Of a DNA stretch of 64,000 bases, positions 24,529 through 32,405 are shown one piece after another (position 1 is the first letter of the stretch; each line of letters begins with the position of its first letter). Made by a program: the position numbers and the translations under genes. Source of the DNA: CAZKCI01 sp964551475 (lineage in GTDB: Bacteria; Auribacterota; Erginobacteria; Erginobacterales; CAZKCI01); the NCBI GenBank assembly GCA_964551475.1, contig CAZKCI010000004.1, positions 1 to 64,000 on the forward strand, in the 5' to 3' direction. Below the pieces are notes generated by a model, which was not told the origin of the DNA, did no database searches, and saw only the letters and a program-made list of their open reading frames with translations.

Positions 24529-26026
24529 CGTCGATGGTTTCCCGCATTCCTCGTTTGGCGGCCCGCTGCTCGGCGACCACCTCGATCTCCTGGATGTAAA
24601 GCCAGGGAGACCAACGGGGATAGCGGGCTCTCATTTCCCGGACGGCCCGGGGATCGTCCCGGCGGCGCCACGCCTCCCGCGCGGTGGGATAGTCGATCTC
24701 TCCGGCGTTCTCATAGAGCGCCTGGAGAAACCGGACATCCTCGTTGATCCGGGCGAAATTATACGCCAGCACGAGCGCCAGATAGACGAGCACCCCCTGC
24801 CCGAAGAGACGGCCGCGGAGGCCGCTCGGAGCGGCAAACAGCACCGCCAGGGGGAGGGCGAGGCAGAGGGAGAAAAGAGCGCCGTAATAGCATGGGTATT
24901 TCAGGATATACCCCTCCTCCCAGTAGACCTTGGCGATCGCGAAGCTCTGCAGGACGATGAAGATACCGAGAACCGCGAGCGTTCGGAGCAGCAGGGCCCG
25001 CAGCGGCGGGGGCAAGGAGCGAAACCGCTGGACGCAGAAGGCGAGAAGGAGGGGAAGGCAGACGATCCCCCACCACGGACGGCCCCAGGGGACCAGTTGG
25101 GTCCAGAAAAGATTGCGGGCGGTGACGAGGACGTAGCGGGGGCCGAAGAACGGGGGAACGGGGGGGCCGGCATCCTCGGCCTGCAGGTAATCGTAGATCA
25201 TGTCCACCCGCGCGCCGCCGGAGGCGTAGTGCGCCTGCAGGGAGGGGAAGACCCAGAAGACGAAGGCCAGGGCGGTCAGGAGCAGAAGGAGATATCCCCC
25301 GATCGAGAAACGCCGGATCCGCCGGCGGCAGAAGAGCGCGGGGAAAAGGACGGGGATCATGAAATAGAGCATCCAGGCGGTCTCGTCGACGAAGAAAGAG
25401 AGGAACAGCACGGCCAGGAGCAGCAGGTACAGCCAGCGGCCCCGCGGGGAGAGGCGCCCGTCCGCGCGCGCCGAGCGGTCCGCCAGGGACGCCAGGTAGA
25501 ACGCGAGGATGCCGGAAAAATTGGCCAGCGGCTTGGCCGGGTTGGAGAATTTGGTGATGGCGAAGAGGTTTCCGGTGGAGAGGCAGAAGAGGATCGTCCC
25601 GCTCCAGGCCGCCGGGCGGCTCCGGGTCAGGTTGTTGACCAGCTTGAACATAAAAAAGGGAGAGAGCGCGAAGACGAAGACCCAGACCAGGGAGGCGCTG
25701 GGGTGCGGCGGCAGATAATTGAAGAGCCAGATCCGGAATTTTATGTCGATGAGCGCGACGAGGTCCTGGACATAGCGGAGCCGGGAGGGAGGGCCGATCC
25801 GGAAGCCGGCGGGGCCGGGGTCGAAGATCCGGGTGAAATCCCCGGGGACCAGCCGGGGGCCATTGCCGATCGCCCGGGAGAAGAATTTTATCGGATAGTC
25901 GGTGTCCATCCAGCAGCGGCTGTACTCGCAGGCCAGAAACGCCATATAGGCGAGGGCGCACATGAAGAGGAGCCGGGAAACACCCTCCCGCCCGAACCAC
26001 GCCGCGTATCCCGACAGCCGTTTCAT
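24506..26026 (-). CDS. Polytopic membrane protein, GT-C-like
   Basis: 506 residues with roughly ten to twelve membrane helices. The first loop holds CEYSRCWMDTDYPIKFFSRAIGNG, with an acidic pair as in GT-C enzymes; later come SPFFMFKLVNNLTRS and FFVDETAWMLYF. The C-terminal tail is acidic (ETIDDDDDRGD). No named family is certain. The start ATG overlaps the stop of the lipoprotein gene (ATGA), so the two are translationally coupled, and its own end overlaps the following YfhO gene. Confidence 0.6.
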   Translation of the reverse strand: MKRLSGYAAWFGREGVSRLLFMCALAYMAFLACEYSRCWMDTDYPIKFFSRAIGNGPRLVPGDFTRIFDPGPAGFRIGPPSRLRYVQDLVALIDIKFRIWLFNYLPPHPSASLVWVFVFALSPFFMFKLVNNLTRSRPAAWSGTILFCLSTGNLFAITKFSNPAKPLANFSGILAFYLASLADRSARADGRLSPRGRWLYLLLLAVLFLSFFVDETAWMLYFMIPVLFPALFCRRRIRRFSIGGYLLLLLTALAFVFWVFPSLQAHYASGGARVDMIYDYLQAEDAGPPVPPFFGPRYVLVTARNLFWTQLVPWGRPWWGIVCLPLLLAFCVQRFRSLPPPLRALLLRTLAVLGIFIVLQSFAIAKVYWEEGYILKYPCYYGALFSLCLALPLAVLFAAPSGLRGRLFGQGVLVYLALVLAYNFARINEDVRFLQALYENAGEIDYPTAREAWRRRDDPRAVREMRARYPRWSPWLYIQEIEVVAEQRAAKRGMRETIDDDDDRGD

Positions 26027-26484
26027 GGCCGCGCCCGCCCGCTTTCCGCCGCCGCCACGAAGCGCTCCGCCTCGCGCACGAGGTCTTCCAGGCTGGCCAG
26101 AGCCGATTCGATGAACGCTTTCCCGCCGGGGGTGTTTTCAGCCCCGGACGAGCGCAGGCGGAACACCAGGGATCTGGTCCCCGCGTAATGCTGGTCGAGG
26201 CGCAGCCTCATCTGGGAATATTCCTCCCCGGCTTCTCCTTCCCCCTCCCGGACGCGGGCCTGGAGGGCGTCCATCTTTCGATAGACCAGGCTCAGGCGCC
26301 GGTAGGTCGGATCGGAAGCCAACGGCCTTTTCCACGGCGAGATCGCCCGCAGGGTTTCCCAGGTGTCCGTGCTCTGGCGGCCCCTCTCCTCGACCCCGGG
26401 CAGGGGCGGCCAGTCGCCGCCGCAGCCGGCCATGAGCAGACTGGCGGCAATCGTGACGATCCCTGCCGCACTTCGCACCGGCAT
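26023..26484 (-). CDS. Lipoprotein of unknown function
   Basis: 153 residues starting MPVRSAAGIVTIAASLLMAGC, a clean lipobox at Cys21. The mature part is predicted helical (ALQARVREGEGEAGEEYSQM, LASLEDLVREAERFVAA), so perhaps a coiled-coil envelope protein. It is the first gene of the unit with the polytopic protein and the YfhO copy 2, so it may be an outer-membrane or periplasmic partner of them. An upstream start at 26529 would bury the signal peptide. Confidence 0.6.
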   Translation of the reverse strand: MPVRSAAGIVTIAASLLMAGCGGDWPPLPGVEERGRQSTDTWETLRAISPWKRPLASDPTYRRLSLVYRKMDALQARVREGEGEAGEEYSQMRLRLDQHYAGTRSLVFRLRSSGAENTPGGKAFIESALASLEDLVREAERFVAAAESGRARP

Positions 26485-26526
26485 AGTCTGTCTCCCGTCA
26501 CCCGTTTCGATCCGGAACCGACAATC

Positions 26527-26547
26527 CAAAAGGGCGGGCCGCCGCCC
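26527..26547 (-). terminator. Possible intrinsic terminator
   Basis: On the - strand GGGCGG, loop CGGC, CCGCCC, then TTTT. It lies between the end of the upstream unit (26667) and the lipoprotein start (26484), and would separate the two units. The T run is short. A CATAAT box preceded by TG (complement of 26556-26561) just upstream could instead make this a leader hairpin. The rest of 26548-26666 shows nothing. Confidence 0.4.
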
Positions 26548-26666
26548 GCGAACGGATTATGCCACAAAAAAACACCGGCAGAAAGGGAGCGGAAAAATAT
26601 CTTCAGACCCGATCGTCGCCTATCGATAACGCCCTTGCGGTCCCGCTCCGGGCGGCCGGGCGAATG

Positions 26667-28991
26667 TTATCCCCGCGGGGGAACCGCCGGCCCGCCGCCG
26701 GGGGAAGGGCCGAGCCGGCGGCGCTGGCGGATCATATAGACGGCCAGAACGACGAGCAGCACGGCAGAGAAAAGCGCGGGGAGGACGAACTTCCAGTGGT
26801 GCGCGTTGAAATAAAAGCGCACCAGGTGCTCGCCCGCGTCCAGCTCCACCGCCTGCAGAACATGGTAAGCCCGACGCAGGGGCCGGGGGCGGCCGTCCAC
26901 GGTCGCCGACCAGGGGAAAAACCAGAACTCGGAAAAGACCAGGACGCCGGGGCGGGGAAGAGTCACCGAGACGACAACTTCGTCCGGACGGCGATCCCGG
27001 ATCTCGATCTTCTCCCCGCCGAACGGAACGTCGCCTTCGGCGGGGATGGCGATCTCCGGGCTGATCCCGTCCAGGAAGGCGACGGCGCTTATGTCCAGAT
27101 CGCCGGAGCGCAGGCTGTCCAGGAACCAGCCGTCCGACTCGACCCGCCGGCGGCGGTAGCGCACGAAAAGCTCCTCTTCCGCGCCGCGATTTTCCCGCAC
27201 GCGCTCGTCCAGCGGCGCCAGAGATTCCAGCCCCCGGCGGCTGCTGTCCGCCTCGCCCCAGACGGCGAAGTAGCGGTCGAGATCGACGAAATACCTGACG
27301 TTGAGCAGCCCCCACATCGGATGGGACCAATCGGAGAAGAGCACCTCCTGGATCTCGCGGACTCTTCTCATCTCCTCGTCGATGTACAGGTAGGGGAAGA
27401 TCGGGCGGATGCCGTCCTGAAAGGCGTTCAGGTAAAGGTTGTGGGAGAAGAGCCCGGGCAGATCGCCGGCGCCGAAGAAGGCCCGGTAGCGCCCATGGCG
27501 GGGATCGGAGAGGATCGCCTGCACCCGGGGATGAGCCCGGTAGATCTCATCGAACGGGTAATAGACGGTGGGGTCGGTGACCGTGGTCTTCTCCAGGGGC
27601 GTGAAGACGGTCGATCTCTCCAGGATGAAGAAGAGCGCCGCCAGCCCCACGGCCCGGGCGGGCAGAACACCGGCGGCGAGGAGGGCCAGGAGGGAGCAGC
27701 TGAGAAAGGAGCACAGTATGAAACGGGGCGGAATCTCTCCGGCCCCGGCCAGGCGGAGAGCGAGCATGGCCAGGGGGATGAGAAATAGGGACCACACGAG
27801 AGCGCGGCGGGGGGCGCGCGCGCGCAGGGACTGAACCCCCAGGGCGGCCAGGAAACCGTAGCAGAAATAGAGCAGCATTCCCATCCGCGCCGGGTGCCGG
27901 AGCGCGGCCGTCTTCATCACCCATCCCTGGAGCGGGGCCAGCGGAGTGTATTTCCCCATCATCCAGAGGCAGGAGAAGGCCAGGGCGGCCAGGAAGATGT
28001 TCCGCCAGCGGTGGCGAAAGAGCGCGGCCAGGCCCAGGAGCACCAGCGGCATCATCGACATGGAAAACTCCGCCGTGTTCTCCCAGGGATAATCCCGGCG
28101 GGGAGTGAAACCGGTCCAGAGATGGGTGAGAACCATCTGCGCCGGAGTGAGCGAGAACTCCATGACCTCCGCCACGCCCTCCGCCCCCCTCCCCTGCTCG
28201 GGCAGGGAATAGGCCGTGGGCAGGATCTGCCCGACGGAGATCCCCGCGGCCAGGACGAGAACCGCCGCCAGCAGGGCCAGGTGGCGGCGGGAAAACGGCC
28301 GGTAAAAAATCGCGGCCAGGGCCAGGAAGAAGCAGAAGAACGCGGCGGGCTTGACGTCTCCGTTGGAGGCCAGAGCGATCCCCGCGCCCAGGGCCGCGGC
28401 CGCCGCGAAAAGACGGCGGCGCGGCGACCCGGGGGGGCTGTCCAGGGCCCGGAGAAAGGCCGCCACGAAGAGGGGGGCCAAGAGGACGGCGCTGATGCGT
28501 TCGTAGCCGTGGCGGATCCCGAAGGCGAAGGTGTGATGATTGTACGCATAGACCAGCCCTCCCAGCGCCGACGGCCAGAACCCGAGGCCGGCGGAGCGGA
28601 GAAAAACGGACATCGTGAGCGCGCAGCCGATCTGGAGCAGAGCCAGGACCAAGAGATACGCGGGCAGGAGGCGGCTGAGGCCGGCGCACCATCCCGTCCG
28701 GACCAGCAGGAGCAGGAGCCCGGTCACCGGAGAACTGATCGGGGAGAGGGGAACGCGCGGAGTGTATTGGAAGTAGACGGGGTCCCAGTAGAGCGTGGAC
28801 CCCTGCTGCGCGGAGTTGGCGTAGGCCATCAGCTGGGTGAGGGCGTCCTTGTTCTCATAACCCAGCATGCCGCGGTAACCGCGGCTGAAATACGCGCGAC
28901 CGTAGAACGCCCCGAAAGCCAGGGCGGAGAGGCCCAAGACACCGATCGCCGTCCGGAGGCCGGGCGCCTTCCTGGTTCCCGCCCCGCTCAC
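26667..28991 (-). CDS. YfhO-family membrane protein, copy 3
   Basis: 774 residues from the GTG that overlaps the radical SAM stop (GTGA). It has about twelve helices, a first loop YENKDALTQLMAYANSAQQG and TLYWDPVYFQY, and a soluble C-terminal part with VFSEFWFFPWSATVDG, VLQAVELDAGEHLVRFYF and a last helix. It is the last gene of the unit radical SAM - GT2 - radical SAM - YfhO (32296 to 26667). A GT2 beside a YfhO recalls CsbB and YfhO of Gram-positives, where the pair adds a sugar to teichoic acid. Confidence 0.78.
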   Translation of the reverse strand: MSGAGTRKAPGLRTAIGVLGLSALAFGAFYGRAYFSRGYRGMLGYENKDALTQLMAYANSAQQGSTLYWDPVYFQYTPRVPLSPISSPVTGLLLLLVRTGWCAGLSRLLPAYLLVLALLQIGCALTMSVFLRSAGLGFWPSALGGLVYAYNHHTFAFGIRHGYERISAVLLAPLFVAAFLRALDSPPGSPRRRLFAAAAALGAGIALASNGDVKPAAFFCFFLALAAIFYRPFSRRHLALLAAVLVLAAGISVGQILPTAYSLPEQGRGAEGVAEVMEFSLTPAQMVLTHLWTGFTPRRDYPWENTAEFSMSMMPLVLLGLAALFRHRWRNIFLAALAFSCLWMMGKYTPLAPLQGWVMKTAALRHPARMGMLLYFCYGFLAALGVQSLRARAPRRALVWSLFLIPLAMLALRLAGAGEIPPRFILCSFLSCSLLALLAAGVLPARAVGLAALFFILERSTVFTPLEKTTVTDPTVYYPFDEIYRAHPRVQAILSDPRHGRYRAFFGAGDLPGLFSHNLYLNAFQDGIRPIFPYLYIDEEMRRVREIQEVLFSDWSHPMWGLLNVRYFVDLDRYFAVWGEADSSRRGLESLAPLDERVRENRGAEEELFVRYRRRRVESDGWFLDSLRSGDLDISAVAFLDGISPEIAIPAEGDVPFGGEKIEIRDRRPDEVVVSVTLPRPGVLVFSEFWFFPWSATVDGRPRPLRRAYHVLQAVELDAGEHLVRFYFNAHHWKFVLPALFSAVLLVVLAVYMIRQRRRLGPSPGGGPAVPPRG

Positions 28992-30052
28992 GATCCCCCG
29001 CCCTCGCGCCGAGCGGGACGCCAGCGGCGGAACAGGTTTCCCAGGATGGTTTGATACGCTTCGCAGGGGGTCCAGCACTGCGGGCAGCTCCCGCCGGCGA
29101 TCTCCCGCTGGGTCGCCCTGGTCTCCGGTCTCCGCCAGATCGCATCCAGCTCGAAATTCGCCGCCCGCAGATTGCCGAGCGGCCGGTCATAGCCGCTGCA
29201 GGGATACACATTTCCGTAGGGATCGACGAAACAGGAGTTGGAGAGAGCCCGGCAGGAGAGGGGGCAGACCCCGGTGGCGAGAAAGCGCCGCGCCCCCGCG
29301 AGGTAGACGCGCTCCAGATATTGCCGGGGACTGGCGCGGCCGCGGAAACCGGCGGCGATCTCGTCCAGGGCGGCGGACGTCTCCGACCCGGGCGCGGGAG
29401 CGAGGTCGAGGTTGTCGTAGAAAAAGGCGCGCTGGGCGAAATTGAAGTGAAAGTCGCTCTCCCGGACGCCGGGGATCCGCTTCCGGACGGAGGCGATCGT
29501 CGCCGCGCGCAGATGAAGATTTCCCTCCTGGAGGGTCGTCCCCAAGAAAACTTCCACGCCCTTCTCCCGGCGCAGCGCGGCGAAGGTCTCCAGGGCCCGC
29601 TCCCAGCTTCCCTCCACGCCCCGGAGGCGGTCGTGAACCGGGGCGGGACCGTCCAGGCTCACGGTGACGATGATCTTCAGTCCCGGCCGTCTTTTCGCCG
29701 CCCGCACGGCGGAGATGACCCGAGCCGGCAGGTAGGCGTTGGTGGGGAAATGGAGCACGATCAGGCGGCGGGACAGCGCCGTCACCGCCTCCACGACCTC
29801 GTTCAGGTCGGGGCGCAGCGTGATCTCCCCGCCGGTCAGGTCCACCCAGGAAAAATAATCCTGCCGCCGGAAGAATTCCCCCACTTCGGCGGCGGTCATT
29901 TCCGGGGCGGGCGGCCGCCGCCAGGTCCGGCAGGACCAGCACCGGAAATTGCAGCGGTAGGTCAGGGCGAAGGTGAGCTTGAAGGGGCGCGGAAGGCGGC
30001 GAAGGTTGGAGAGGAGGGCCTGGCGGGCGAGATAGAAATAGGGGAGAAGCAT
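28988..30052 (-). CDS. Radical SAM/SPASM protein, copy 1
   Basis: 354 residues. TYRCNFRCWSC gives the iron-sulfur Cys34/38/41. VDLTGGEITLRPDL is the GGE region that binds S-adenosylmethionine. The C-terminal third has a SPASM-like Cys set: CPLSC, SNSCFVDPYGNVYPCSGYD and CPQCWTPC. Such enzymes oxidise peptides or small molecules through auxiliary clusters. It lies one base after the GT2 gene and four-base-overlaps the YfhO gene, so its substrate is likely tied to the same glycoconjugate. The substrate is unknown. Confidence 0.82.
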   Translation of the reverse strand: MLLPYFYLARQALLSNLRRLPRPFKLTFALTYRCNFRCWSCRTWRRPPAPEMTAAEVGEFFRRQDYFSWVDLTGGEITLRPDLNEVVEAVTALSRRLIVLHFPTNAYLPARVISAVRAAKRRPGLKIIVTVSLDGPAPVHDRLRGVEGSWERALETFAALRREKGVEVFLGTTLQEGNLHLRAATIASVRKRIPGVRESDFHFNFAQRAFFYDNLDLAPAPGSETSAALDEIAAGFRGRASPRQYLERVYLAGARRFLATGVCPLSCRALSNSCFVDPYGNVYPCSGYDRPLGNLRAANFELDAIWRRPETRATQREIAGGSCPQCWTPCEAYQTILGNLFRRWRPARREGGGS

Positions 30053-30053
30053 T

Positions 30054-30809
30054 TTAGATGAGATTGACCAAAAACGACCAGAGATAGCGGAACCATACCT
30101 TCCTCAGGCAGATGCGGGAGACCCCGTATTTGCGGGCGAACTCGTGGGAGGGGACTTCTCCGACCCGGTAGCCCTTCTTCAGGCACTTCATCGTCATTTC
30201 CTGCTCGATGGTCGTGATGTTTTCCCGCAAGCCGAGGTCTCTGAACACCGCCGTCAGGATGGCCCGGAACCCGCACTGCGTGTCGGTCAGACACGCCTTG
30301 AACCGCCAGTTGGTTCCGACCAGGATGATGTCGCTCCCCAGGACCCGGAGCAGTTTTTCCAGATCGCCGTGGAGCTCATCGCTCCCCCCGCGGCTCCGGG
30401 AGCCGATGACCAGATCCGCCCGGCCGGCTTTGATCGGTTCGACCAGCCGGGGGATATCCCGGGTGTCGGAAGAGCCGTCGGCGTCGACGAAGACCATGAT
30501 CTCACCGCTGACCTGGGCGGCGGCGCACCTCAGCCCGTCGCCTTTTCCTTTCCCGCCGTCCAGAATGACCCGGGCCCCCAGCTCCTGCGCGATCCGCCGG
30601 GTGTCATCCGTCGAATGGCCGTCGACCACCAGGATCTCGTCGGCATACGGCCGGACCTCCGCGATCACTCCGGAGATGGCCTCGGCCTCGTTTTTAGTCG
30701 GGATGACGATGGAGACTTTCATGGCGGCGTTCGGGGATGGCGCTGGCTCCGTAGCGATCTCTGTTCCGCTCGGCCCGGACCCGGCCCGAAAGCTTACAAA
30801 AGCGCTCAT
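30054..30809 (-). CDS. GT2 glycosyltransferase, DPM1/CsbB-like
   Basis: 251 residues from the ATG at 30809 that overlaps the upstream stop (ATGA), or 222 from the ATG at 30722, where the canonical MKVSIVIPTKNEAE begins. It has DEILVVDGHSTDDT, the DxD in VFVDADGSSD and a dolichol-phosphate-mannose-synthase-like DTQCGFRAI. There is no membrane helix. It would load a sugar from its nucleotide onto polyprenyl phosphate at the cytoplasmic face, to feed GT-C enzymes such as the YfhO of the same unit. The sugar is unknown. Confidence 0.82.
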   Translation of the reverse strand: MSAFVSFRAGSGPSGTEIATEPAPSPNAAMKVSIVIPTKNEAEAISGVIAEVRPYADEILVVDGHSTDDTRRIAQELGARVILDGGKGKGDGLRCAAAQVSGEIMVFVDADGSSDTRDIPRLVEPIKAGRADLVIGSRSRGGSDELHGDLEKLLRVLGSDIILVGTNWRFKACLTDTQCGFRAILTAVFRDLGLRENITTIEQEMTMKCLKKGYRVGEVPSHEFARKYGVSRICLRKVWFRYLWSFLVNLI

Positions 30810-32296
30810 CCAGACTTGAATATTCTAGCATGGCCGGGCGCGCTTTTCATCACTATTCTGCCCCGGGCGGAGCCGGGGAGGCGAGGGGAGCCGAGGCGGG
30901 GAAGATGCAGCACCCCCCAGGCCGTTTCCCACAGCCACCGGAGCTCTCCCGGAGATACGGCCTTCCGAATCAGCTGCAGGATCTTGGCCGGACGGAGGTA
31001 AAAGCGCCGATAGGCCTCCCGATAGCAGACGGTGACGTCTTCGGGATTCATGCCGGGCAGCCAGTAGCGCGCGGCGCTGCCGTAAAACCCCAGGGCCAGG
31101 AGGTTGTCCAGCCCGAAGAAGAATCGGCCGTGCGCTGCGATCTCCCTCCAGACTTCCGTCCCCGGGAGGGGAAGGAGGCAGTTGAAAGTGGCAATGTCCG
31201 GATCCATCCGGATGGCGAAATCGATGGTCTCATGCATCTCGGACGTAGTTTCGTAGGGGAGGCCGAGAATGAAATTGGCGTAGACGACAATCCCGCGCTC
31301 CCGCGCCCAGCGGGCGGCGCGCAGGACCGCCGACAGATCGAGATTCTTTTTAATCCGGCGCTGACCCTCCGGGCTGCCGCTCTCCACGCCGAAGGATATT
31401 TTAAACACCCCGGCGGCGCGCATCACGTCCAGCAGTTCCTCATCGCAGAAATCCGCGCGGATGCCGTTCTGAAGGTTGATGGCCAGACCGTAGGGCCGCA
31501 GCCGGCGGAAAAGATCCTTCGCCCACACCAGCTTCAAGGTGAGGTTGTCATCCAGAAAGTCCAGCTGGCGAATGCCGTATGTCTCGACCAGGATGTCGAC
31601 CTCCGCGATCACCCGATCGACCGAATGAAAACGGCTGCGCGCGCCGAAGATGCTCTTGTTGCAGTAGGTGCACTGGTGCGGGCAGCCGCGGCTGGTGATA
31701 AGCGCGCCGATCGGACGGCGGCGGGCGCGGGATTTATACAGGCGAAAGGGGGGAAGCAGATCCCAGGCCGGCATCGGCAAGGCGTCGAGATCCGGTATGA
31801 GCGGACGGGGCTCTTCGCGCCGGATCTCTCCCCCGGGCGCCCTCCAGACGCATCCCTTCGTCTTTTCGGCGGGGGAACTATCCCCCCGCGAAATCTTTTC
31901 CATGATCTCGGCCAGGGTTTCCTCGCCCTCGCCGACGACCACGGCGTCCACCGGCGCGGAACGAAGGCAGTACTCCGGTTCCGAAGACGGGAAGGGGCCA
32001 CCCAGGAGCGTGTAGCCCGAAAAGCCCCGGGCGGAGAGGCCCCGCAGCAACGTCACCCCCGCCAGATGGGTGATGAGGTTGCTGGACACCCCGAGGACCC
32101 GGGGCCGGACCGCCAGCACGTGCTCCAGGAGGTCTTCGGGAGGGATGCGCAGAGCGTTCGCGTCGATGAGATCGACCTCGAAGCCCCTGTCCCGGGCATA
32201 GGCGGCCAGGTAGGCCAGCCCCAGCGGGGGCTCGATGGTCGCCTCGTTGATCCCCTCGGCCCCGGCGGGGAAGGGATTGATCAGGAGCAGGTCCAT
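30806..32296 (-). CDS. B12-binding-type radical SAM protein, copy 2
   Basis: 496 residues. The N-terminal cobalamin-type domain has LLINPFPAGAEG, PPLGLAYLAAYARDRG and DAVVVGEGEETLAE. The radical SAM motif RGCPHQCTYC has Cys205/209/212. The barrel shows FLDDNLTL, ISFGVESGS and NFILGLPYET. It is the first gene of the unit ending in YfhO copy 3 and has its own promoter. Related enzymes methylate or couple lipid and sugar carbons; the substrate here is unknown. ATG at 32296 with a 65-base leader containing a GAAACC/GGTTTC hairpin. Confidence 0.82.
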   Translation of the reverse strand: MDLLLINPFPAGAEGINEATIEPPLGLAYLAAYARDRGFEVDLIDANALRIPPEDLLEHVLAVRPRVLGVSSNLITHLAGVTLLRGLSARGFSGYTLLGGPFPSSEPEYCLRSAPVDAVVVGEGEETLAEIMEKISRGDSSPAEKTKGCVWRAPGGEIRREEPRPLIPDLDALPMPAWDLLPPFRLYKSRARRRPIGALITSRGCPHQCTYCNKSIFGARSRFHSVDRVIAEVDILVETYGIRQLDFLDDNLTLKLVWAKDLFRRLRPYGLAINLQNGIRADFCDEELLDVMRAAGVFKISFGVESGSPEGQRRIKKNLDLSAVLRAARWARERGIVVYANFILGLPYETTSEMHETIDFAIRMDPDIATFNCLLPLPGTEVWREIAAHGRFFFGLDNLLALGFYGSAARYWLPGMNPEDVTVCYREAYRRFYLRPAKILQLIRKAVSPGELRWLWETAWGVLHLPRLGSPRLPGSARGRIVMKSAPGHARIFKSG

Positions 32297-32367
32297 GGTC
32301 AGGCTGCGAATCGCGGATGACGGCCCGGATTATTCATAGAAACCCGCGGTTTCCATAAGGAACCGAG

Positions 32368-32397
32368 ACTATATACGCCAAGGCTGGGCGGGGGCAA
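32368..32397 (-). promoter_or_regulatory. Promoter of the radical SAM-GT2-radical SAM-YfhO unit
   Basis: On the - strand TTGCCC (complement of 32392-32397), 18 bases, TATAGT (complement of 32368-32373). The predicted start is near 32361. Confidence 0.45.
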
Positions 32398-32405
32398 TGC
32401 GAATG

